Part shown: piece by piece, positions 1 to 4,428 of the stretch
How positions within the stretch are numbered: the first letter of the stretch is position 1
Layout: every line of letters starts with the position of its first letter
Assembly: GCA_023231425.1 (NCBI GenBank)
Contig: JALNVI010000118.1
Span: 1-5,090 of the forward strand
Source: Desulforhopalus sp.
GTDB lineage: Bacteria; Desulfobacterota; Desulfobulbia; Desulfobulbales; Desulfocapsaceae
Reading direction: 5' to 3'
Length of the DNA stretch: 5,090 bases
Position numbers and translations under genes: made by a program
Notes under the pieces: generated by a model
Seen by the model: only the letters and a program-made list of their open reading frames with translations
Database searches by the model: none
What the model was told of the DNA's origin: nothing

Positions 1-31
1 AAAAAAGAGAACTAAGCCGAAAAAACCGGCT
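1..31 (-). terminator. Weak candidate terminator hairpin
   Basis: Read on the minus strand, AGCCG (31-27) and CGGCU (19-15) form a 5-bp stem around a U-rich 7-base loop. A run of six U follows at 6-1 after eight intervening bases. The stem is short and the U run is not adjacent, so this is a weak candidate for a secondary stop of the thiamine operon transcript. Confidence 0.22.
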
Positions 32-277
32 CAAGGCTTCAACAGAAAACGAGATATCCTTTGAGCTATCTTTAAACTTCGTGCTGAGCTGATCCTCGTA
101 ACACTTCGTGTTGACTTTCCTGGTTTTACCATCTCTCCCCTGTCCTCTCATCTCTCATGCAGAAAAAGCATTTTTGAGGCTGCAACTCTGTTCTTGATTA
201 TTTACCAGCCACTTAAACCACCTGCGGGCACATCATTTCCCGGGATCGGGTCGGACCAGGCTATCATCTTACATCGT
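1..277. other. Gene-free end of window
   Basis: I see no supportable gene here on either strand. An open frame that begins at about 194 on the plus strand is the antisense shadow of the transporter gene. Small structures are visible. One is a short direct repeat, ACTTCGTG, at 76-83 and 103-110, with 12 of 15 bases alike when extended to the right. Another is a small hairpin AACAC-TTC-GTGTT at 100-112. A third is an interrupted dyad with TGCAG at 158-162 and CTGCA at 180-184 around an A5/T5 stem. None of these has a function I can name. The stretch is probably untranslated DNA downstream of the thiamine operon. Confidence 0.5.
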
Positions 278-310
278 TGTCAGACACAACCTTTTGTATT
301 GTATCTGACA
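278..310 (-). terminator. 3' hairpin of the thiM-transporter operon
   Basis: The inverted repeat begins about 20 bases after the transporter stop codon. In the minus-strand transcript it forms a continuous 12-bp stem, UGUCAGAUACAA (310-299) with UUGUGUCUGACA (289-278), around a 9-base loop. One pair is a U·G wobble (303 with 285). In the plus-strand transcript the same pair would be A against C, so the structure suits the minus strand better, in line with the operon's direction. No U run follows directly. It may therefore be a 3'-end stabilising hairpin or a factor-dependent end rather than a classic intrinsic terminator. Confidence 0.5.
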
Positions 311-330
311 GACGAATTCACCCCTTGTCC

Positions 331-1551
331 TCAAACCAGCTGCCACACCCATTTTATCCCGAGGAACACGGTGACACCCAGGGCTGTGGCACCGCCAATG
401 TTGAGTAGAATACCGTTCTTATTTTCCTTTGCAAAGGAGCTGTCATTGAGCAGCTTCATGAAAATACCCACAAAAAGGGGCGTGCCCACAAACGCGAGAG
501 CAAGCATGATCATCAGAAGGTTCAGTGGTTTTCCAGGCAGAAATGCACCAGGCAGAGCAATGAGGCAGCCGATCAAAATGATCAGCCGATACATCTTATC
601 CTCAGGTCCCATCTTGCGGTGCATCTGGTCTCCGACCACGTAGGCGGCCGCAATAAAGGTGGGCATGATGGTAGAAAATACAGCACACCAGATACCGAGG
701 CAGAAAAAGCCATAAGCATAGTCCCCCAACAGGGGTTTAATGGCTTCGGCCATCTCAAACAGGTTCGCCACCTGTATACCTGCAGGATGAAGGACACTGG
801 CCCCTGTAAGGTAAATGGAAGTACAATAAAGGCCGAATGCCCCGAGAAGGGAAACCGCCGTATCAGCCAGGGCCAGCGGCAAATCTTTTTTTGTCCATCC
901 CCGCTCATGAACGGTATAGGTCTGCATGGAAAGGATGGTCACATGAATCGAACCACCCATGATGGCGGTCATCATCAAAACTTCAGGCCTGCCGAAGTGG
1001 GAAAGGTCTGGAACCAGCCCGGTTAATGCGGCTCCAAGGTCAGGTTTTGCAATAAACAGGGTGGCGACAAAGCAGATGACCAAGAGTGAAACAATGAGTT
1101 TGCAGAAAGTTTCAATGATTGCATACCCCCCGTGGGCCACCAGTCCATAAAACAGAGCGACAAACAATATCCCCCACAGCGGACTGTTTATACCTGTAAC
1201 GAAGCCGGTGACAGCAACCAAAACCTTTAAAAGCACCACATTGCACAGCCAGATGACGATCAGGGCGTCGAGAGCCACAAAAGTGGCAAACCCCTTTCCC
1301 CATTTTTCCCGGACAATGCCCACGATACCCTGCCCTCCAATTAAGGCGGTTTTTGCTGCCATGTACTGGCAGACAAAGGCCAGAACCACACTGAGCACTA
1401 TTACCCATAAAAAGTCGTATCCAAAGGTGCCGCCAGCCTTGGCCACGCTCAAAGTGGTGCCTGGACCGGCGGCCACGGCGCTGATAATCCAGGCAGGCCC
1501 AAATGAGAGCGCAATTCGTTTAAACCGGGGAAGCGAGCTTATGTTTTCCAT
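331..1551 (-). CDS. Nramp-fold transporter lacking metal motifs; candidate thiazole importer
   Basis: This is an inner-membrane transporter of the Nramp (SLC11) fold: 406 residues with about eleven hydrophobic segments. The family hallmark in the first segment appears as GPAWIISAVAAGPGTT (18-33), followed by a GGTFGYDFLW stretch (40-49). Canonical Nramps have DPGN there for metal binding; this protein has GPGT at 29-32. In the sixth segment the usual MPH is replaced by HVT at about 203-205 (AIMGGSIHVTILSMQ). The main metal ligands are thus missing. I chose ATG at 1551 because AAGGA lies 7 bases upstream; a GTG at 1575 in the same frame has no such site. The gene starts 27 bases after thiM ends and has no promoter of its own in view, so both should share the TPP riboswitch. 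Known for the family: divalent metal uptake, with some branches having altered sites and other substrates. Inferred here: uptake of hydroxyethylthiazole or another thiamine precursor. Fold assignment is confident; the substrate is a hypothesis. Confidence 0.88.
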   Translation of the reverse strand: MENISSLPRFKRIALSFGPAWIISAVAAGPGTTLSVAKAGGTFGYDFLWVIVLSVVLAFVCQYMAAKTALIGGQGIVGIVREKWGKGFATFVALDALIVIWLCNVVLLKVLVAVTGFVTGINSPLWGILFVALFYGLVAHGGYAIIETFCKLIVSLLVICFVATLFIAKPDLGAALTGLVPDLSHFGRPEVLMMTAIMGGSIHVTILSMQTYTVHERGWTKKDLPLALADTAVSLLGAFGLYCTSIYLTGASVLHPAGIQVANLFEMAEAIKPLLGDYAYGFFCLGIWCAVFSTIMPTFIAAAYVVGDQMHRKMGPEDKMYRLIILIGCLIALPGAFLPGKPLNLLMIMLALAFVGTPLFVGIFMKLLNDSSFAKENKNGILLNIGGATALGVTVFLGIKWVWQLV

Positions 1552-1578
1552 GTCTTTTTCCTTATTTTGATGCACAAT

Positions 1579-2466
1579 TTACAGGGTGATATATTCGGCA
1601 CGAAGCCGGGAAGTGATGGCAGGCAGGTCAAGGGTGTACAGGGCGTCTATGAAATTTGAAAGAAACGTGCCAGGGCCTGCTGATTTTTCAGCGGCGAGCT
1701 CTCCTGCAATGCCTGCAGTGGCACAGGCTGCTGCTGCCGCTTCAAAGGGGGTTCGACTCACCGCATAAAAGGCTGCAATCATTGCAGACAGGATGCATCC
1801 GGTTCCTGTGACTGTGTTCATGAGAGGTGAACCATTTTTTAAAATCAATGCCTGGGAAGCGCCCAGGATCATATCCTCTTGGCCGCTGACCAGAAGGCAG
1901 GAAGCGTGTTCCGTCAGCAGTTTGCCACCCTTTAATTCCAGCCCCGGCCACTGGTCCCCAGTGGTGTGTTCCCCCGTCCGGCCGTGGTTGAGGAGGATTT
2001 TTTTTGCCTCGGCCGCACTGATGGTATTGTTTTCCCGCCGGGGGGATGGATGGTCATCTGTGAAAGAATAGAGTTCAGAGGCAGTGCCCCGGATAATTTT
2101 ATGGGGCGCGAGAGACGACAATCTTCTGGCAATCGTTGTTCTATATGGCCCGGCTCCGGACCCGACAGGATCGAAGACAAGAGGTTTGCCTGATGCTTCG
2201 GCCAATTCCATGAGGGTTGCCATGGCCTCAACCCGCTCCCGGGTCGGGGTACCGATATTCACGCACAGCCCGTCTGAAATTCCGGAGAGGTACTCAAGGT
2301 CCTCTCTGGCCCAGGACATGGTGGGGGCTGCTCCCATGGCCAGCAGGACATTAGCCGTCTGGTTCATGACCACAAAATTGGTCACCACATGGATCAGAGG
2401 CCGCTGTTTTTTAAGTTTTAGACAGAGTTGATAAATTCTGACTGCGAGGTCTTCCGGATTGTCCAT
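1579..2466 (-). CDS. thiM: Hydroxyethylthiazole kinase
   Basis: ThiM is a cytoplasmic ribokinase-fold enzyme that phosphorylates 4-methyl-5-(2-hydroxyethyl)thiazole with ATP. The product is joined to HMP-PP by ThiE to give thiamine phosphate, so this is a salvage step. Visible motifs, in order: HVVTNFVVMNQTANVLLAMGA (about 26-46, thiazole pocket), VFDPVGSGAGPYRT (97-110), RGTASEL (126-132, usually RGNASE, so Asn is Thr), VTGTGC (219-224, with the catalytic-site Cys 224) and GPGTFLSNFIDALY (264-277). At 295 residues it is about 25-30 longer than most ThiM. The extra length lies between the RGTASE motif and the LLVSGQEDMI strand (roughly 136-190), where the usual KGVDS-like loop is not recognisable. 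The start is ATG with GGGGAG 3 bases upstream, and it is the first gene after the TPP riboswitch. No thiD or thiE follows, so those partners must be encoded elsewhere. Confidence 0.95.
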   Translation of the reverse strand: MDNPEDLAVRIYQLCLKLKKQRPLIHVVTNFVVMNQTANVLLAMGAAPTMSWAREDLEYLSGISDGLCVNIGTPTRERVEAMATLMELAEASGKPLVFDPVGSGAGPYRTTIARRLSSLAPHKIIRGTASELYSFTDDHPSPRRENNTISAAEAKKILLNHGRTGEHTTGDQWPGLELKGGKLLTEHASCLLVSGQEDMILGASQALILKNGSPLMNTVTGTGCILSAMIAAFYAVSRTPFEAAAAACATAGIAGELAAEKSAGPGTFLSNFIDALYTLDLPAITSRLRAEYITL

Positions 2467-2611
2467 TTTCTCCCCTTTTATGAAAATTCAAACCAGAACC
2501 CTGAATCGATAAAACGGGGTGCTGGCAGGTAAAACGACAACGGGGGGAGGAAGCCATGCAGAACATACCAGAAAAAATAATAGGAAAAAATGAAGTGAAT
2601 GATACATGATC
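2467..2611 (-). promoter_or_regulatory. Riboswitch expression platform with anti-Shine-Dalgarno
   Basis: This is the untranslated stretch between the TPP aptamer and thiM. The thiM Shine-Dalgarno site GGGGAG is at 2475-2470. Upstream in the message lies CUCCCCCC (2549-2542), which is perfectly complementary to it over 6 bases. The same C-rich strand is complementary over 7 bases to GGGGGAG (2693-2687) in the aptamer's P2 arm. This gives two exclusive pairings. With TPP bound, P2 keeps the aptamer strand and the C-rich strand can mask the ribosome site. Without TPP, the aptamer strand can capture the C-rich strand and free translation. Two U runs around 2590-2573 lack a strong GC stem before them, so I favour translational over transcriptional control. 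Confidence 0.62.
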
Positions 2612-2697
2612 CGCTTCCCTACGTCGGTATTATCCGCGTCAGGTTCCAAGGGTCAGGACGTCTCTGTCCTTCTCAGCTGTTAAAAGCTCCCCCAGCA
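2612..2697 (-). promoter_or_regulatory. TPP riboswitch (THI element)
   Basis: The minus-strand RNA matches the TPP aptamer consensus throughout. P1 is UGCU (2697-2694) with AGCG (2615-2612). P2 is the G-run starting at 2693 with ACCC (2653-2650). P3 is AGCU with AGCU around a 6-base loop, followed by the invariant CUGAGA (2676-2671). An optional extra stem AGGAC (2670-2666) with GUCCU (2659-2655) is present. After it come GGAACCUGA, the GGAUAAUACCG segment that binds the pyrophosphate side (2635-2625) and the closing GUAGGGAA (2622-2615). TPP binding normally represses the genes downstream. Here those are thiM and the Nramp-fold transporter. No protein regulator is needed. Confidence 0.96.
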
Positions 2698-2714
2698 AAA
2701 AAACTATGTCATCT

Positions 2715-2743
2715 ATATTCCCTGTGGTGGATCGATTTGTCAA
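2715..2743 (-). promoter_or_regulatory. Probable sigma-70 promoter of the thiM operon
   Basis: A perfect -35 box, TTGACA, lies at 2743-2738 on the minus strand. An AT-rich -10 region follows: GAATAT (2720-2715) at 17-base spacing, overlapping a better TATAGA at 20-base spacing. The -10 box is poor (3 of 6 to the consensus for GAATAT). Transcription would start near 2708, about 10 bases before the riboswitch P1, which is the expected geometry. Confidence 0.55.
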
Positions 2744-2770
2744 CCATGCACAAGAAAAGAAAGCAAAAAA

Positions 2771-2976
2771 GGGGTCAGAATTATTTATTGAGCATTTACA
2801 AACACCCAGATAAAGAGGATTTCACCCATCTTCTTCGTTACAGTAAAAAAAAATTATCCTCCGACAAAGTGAGGAACGAGACGTCGAGGTAAGCGCTATA
2901 CTCCGGTATCAAAGTTATGCCTGTGGTAAATTTCCTCCTGTGCCTCGAATATGAACGAAATACAAGCTGTTTCAAG
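2771..2976. repeat. Dispersed repeat, copy A
   Basis: This is a diverged direct repeat of the segment at 4184-4428. The strongest match is an exact 42-bp block (2848-2889 and 4249-4290). The distal end (2948-2976) matches 4400-4428 in 28 of 29 bases. Before the core both copies read CATCTTCTTC then ACAGT, and both begin with a GGTCAGAA stretch, though the spacing to the core differs. The core can fold as CCTC-c-GAC (2858-2865) with GTCGAGG (2883-2889), a 7-bp stem with one bulged C, like a REP hairpin. One 18-bp unit at 2888-2905 corresponds to the tandem unit of copy B with two differences. The element lies just upstream of the thiM promoter. No transposase is present. The exact ends are uncertain. 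Confidence 0.75.
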
Positions 2977-3002
2977 CTATCCATCAAACAGACTCTGTTC
3001 AA

Positions 3003-3017
3003 AACAATTCAATTGTT
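3003..3017. other. Perfect 15-bp palindrome
   Basis: AACAATT-C-AATTGTT is a perfect 7-bp inverted repeat around one central base. It lies between repeat copy A and the hairpin behind the receptor gene. The form suits a dimeric regulator site, but no gene starts nearby on the plus strand and the thiM promoter is about 260 bases away. It may be chance in AT-rich DNA. Confidence 0.22.
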
Positions 3018-3072
3018 GGTACACGGGAAACTTCTGGTCGGTTGAAGATTGATGTTGCAAGCTGGGAAACAG

Positions 3073-3117
3073 GGAACAGTGAATAAAATGCCAGGAGCTG
3101 GAATTATTCACTGTTCC
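3073..3117 (-). terminator. Large hairpin behind the TAXI receptor gene
   Basis: A perfect 14-bp inverted repeat, GGAACAGTGAATAA (3073-3086) and TTATTCACTGTTCC (3104-3117), begins 17 bases after the receptor stop codon. Its 17-base loop contains a second stem, CCAG (3091-3094) with CTGG (3098-3101). The whole is a 45-base stem-loop. The position fits the end of the receptor transcript. No U run follows on the minus strand, so it may act as a 3' stabiliser or be a repeat-derived palindrome rather than an intrinsic terminator. Confidence 0.5.
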
Positions 3118-3134
3118 TATAACCTGCAGTCAGA

Positions 3135-4094
3135 TCAGAGGACCCCTTTCTCCTTCCAGAACTTGATTGCGCCCGGATGCATCGGAGTAACGATGCCATC
3201 GGCTCCCTTTTTAACCGACATGGATCTAAAGGTTTTCTTCTGTGCAACCATGTGGGCCAGGCCTTCGTCGGTGAAAATCGCCGCGAGCAAATTGTACACG
3301 ACGTCATCGGGAACGTCTTTGTTGGCAACCCAGAGTGTCGAATCCTGGAAGGACGAAGTGTCGATATCAACACCTTTATAGGTGCCTGCCGGAATGACGA
3401 TTTTTGAGAAGTAGGGGTGCTTTTCGTAGAAGCCGGAAGCTTCGGCGTCGGCCCCCAGATCGATCAGTTCAATATCATTGGTCTGGGCAGCCATGATCAC
3501 GGCTCCCGACGGAAAGGCGGTAAAGAGCCAGAACGCATCGAGCTGATTGTTACCGAAAGCGACCGCTGCATCGTTGTAGCCCATGGCATTACGCTTGATT
3601 TTGTCCCAGACGCCCATGTGGCGGAAAAAAACTTCACAGTTGGCAAAAGCGCCGGAGCCGGCGTTGCCGACGCCAACTTTTTTACCGGCCAGATCCCTGG
3701 TTGACTTGATTCCGGAGCCCTTGCGCACAACCAGCTGGGCGGGAGCGCCATAGAGGAAGGCGACCGCACGGACATTGGTGTACTTTTGGGTATCATTTTT
3801 CATCTGGCCGTTGGCACCGAGGTAGACATGGTCGGAGTAAACAGTGCCAAAATCCATTTTGCCTGAATCGACTTCACGCAGGTTCTCCACCGAGCCTGCC
3901 GAGGATTGTGCCTTGACAGTGATGTCCTGCATATCCTTGACCGGCTTATAACCCTCGATCGCATTGGCCACGGTCTGGAATGTACCACCGGCCGGGCCGC
4001 CGCCAAATACAATGCGCTCCCTGCCGATAGCCGGAACGCTGAAAACGACGGTTGCTGCGATAAGCAACGCTAAGATTTTAACCATTTGTTTCAT
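3135..4094 (-). CDS. TRAP transporter solute receptor, TAXI family
   Basis: This is a periplasmic solute-binding protein of the TAXI branch of TRAP transporters, 319 residues, the normal length. Residues 1-24 form a Sec signal peptide: KQMVK, a hydrophobic core, and AIG before RER as a likely cleavage site. The mature protein shows the family landmarks: IVFGGGPAGGTFQ (28-40), SSAGSVENLREVDSGKMDFG (64-83), DLAGKKVGVGNAGSG (134-148), an AVAFGNNQLDAFW stretch (177-189) and a C-terminal MHPGAIKFWKEKG (305-317). TAXI receptors pass ligands such as glutamate or other carboxylates to a fused DctQM permease, but the ligand cannot be read from this sequence. No permease gene is in the window: upstream is a cyclase and downstream a separate thiamine operon. 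The start is ATG at 4094 with AGGAGG (4109-4104) 9 bases upstream; an in-frame ATG at 4085 is less well placed. The gene is flanked on both sides by copies of one repeat family. Confidence 0.93.
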   Translation of the reverse strand: MKQMVKILALLIAATVVFSVPAIGRERIVFGGGPAGGTFQTVANAIEGYKPVKDMQDITVKAQSSAGSVENLREVDSGKMDFGTVYSDHVYLGANGQMKNDTQKYTNVRAVAFLYGAPAQLVVRKGSGIKSTRDLAGKKVGVGNAGSGAFANCEVFFRHMGVWDKIKRNAMGYNDAAVAFGNNQLDAFWLFTAFPSGAVIMAAQTNDIELIDLGADAEASGFYEKHPYFSKIVIPAGTYKGVDIDTSSFQDSTLWVANKDVPDDVVYNLLAAIFTDEGLAHMVAQKKTFRSMSVKKGADGIVTPMHPGAIKFWKEKGVL

Positions 4095-4168
4095 CTGTTA
4101 CGTCCTCCTGCCTGGGGGGTGATGAAGTTCTTCTTCACAGTGCAATGCTGTCACTATGAAAAAAACTT
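4095..4168 (-). promoter_or_regulatory. Leader and ribosome site of the TAXI receptor gene
   Basis: The strong ribosome site AGGAGG is at 4109-4104. Upstream of it in the message are a small hairpin (TGAAG with CTTCA, at 4123-4127 and 4133-4137) and an interrupted dyad, AGTG at 4139-4142 with CACT at 4152-4155. I found no convincing -35/-10 pair, so the promoter may lie within repeat copy B or have a different form. Confidence 0.4.
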
Positions 4169-4183
4169 CAGATAAAGAGGAAA

Positions 4184-4428
4184 GAGGTCAGAACTCTTTA
4201 GGGGAACTTTGAATAAGCAGTCTTTCGCTCATCTTCTTCACTACAGTCAAAAAATTATCCTCCGACAAAGTGAGGAACGAGACGTCGAGGGAAACGATAG
4301 ACTCCAGGTAAGCGACAGACTCCGGGTAAGCGATAGACTCCGGGTAAGCGATAGACTCCGTGATCAATCATGGCTGTAATAAATTTTTTCCTGGACCTCA
4401 ATATGAACGGAATACAAGCTGTTTCAAG
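4184..4428. repeat. Dispersed repeat, copy B
   Basis: This is a second, longer copy of the repeat at 2771-2976, in the same orientation. It contains the exact 42-bp block at 4249-4290, with the same bulged REP-like hairpin (CCTCCGAC at 4259-4266 with GTCGAGG at 4284-4290). It also has the 29-base distal end at 4400-4428. The main difference is the middle, where copy A has one 18-bp unit and this copy has four. The distal end overlaps the last codons of the cyclase gene and includes its stop codon. The start near 4184 is set by the shared GGTCAGAA and is approximate. I see no open frame for a transposase in it. Confidence 0.75.
4289..4360. repeat. Tandem array of four 18-bp units
   Basis: Four adjacent units have the consensus GGTAAGCGATAGACTCCG, at 4289-4306, 4307-4324, 4325-4342 and 4343-4360. 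Units 3 and 4 are identical. Unit 2 differs at one base and unit 1 at three. There are no spacers, so this is a minisatellite and not a CRISPR array. Because 18 is a multiple of three, the minus strand reads as a repeated VYRLPG hexapeptide, but I see no sign that it is translated. Confidence 0.93.

Noticed and set aside
194..643. Plus-strand open frame of 149 codons
   Set aside because: Most of it is antisense to the transporter gene, whose fold and operon context are clear. No domain is recognisable.
1552..1575. Upstream GTG start of the transporter at 1575
   Set aside because: No ribosome site lies before it, whereas ATG at 1551 has AAGGA at 7 bases. The eight extra residues (MHQNKEKD) add nothing to the fold.
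2573..2620. Intrinsic terminator in the thiM leader
   Set aside because: Two U runs are present, but only a 4-bp GAAG/CUUC stem precedes the first. The anti-Shine-Dalgarno pairing is the stronger explanation.
2599..2892. Open frame of 97 codons on the plus strand
   Set aside because: It runs antisense through the TPP riboswitch and the thiM promoter and then through repeat copy A. It has no recognisable domain, and its coding look is explained by these elements.
3417..3704. Plus-strand open frame antisense to the TAXI receptor
   Set aside because: It is a shadow of a well-supported gene with full family motifs on the minus strand.
3135..4094. TAXI receptor as a thiamine-precursor binding protein
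   Set aside because: It has its own leader and 3' hairpin and is not behind the riboswitch. Nearness alone does not support a shared function.
4289..4360. Possible CRISPR array
   Set aside because: The units are 18 bp and directly adjacent, with no spacers and no cas genes.
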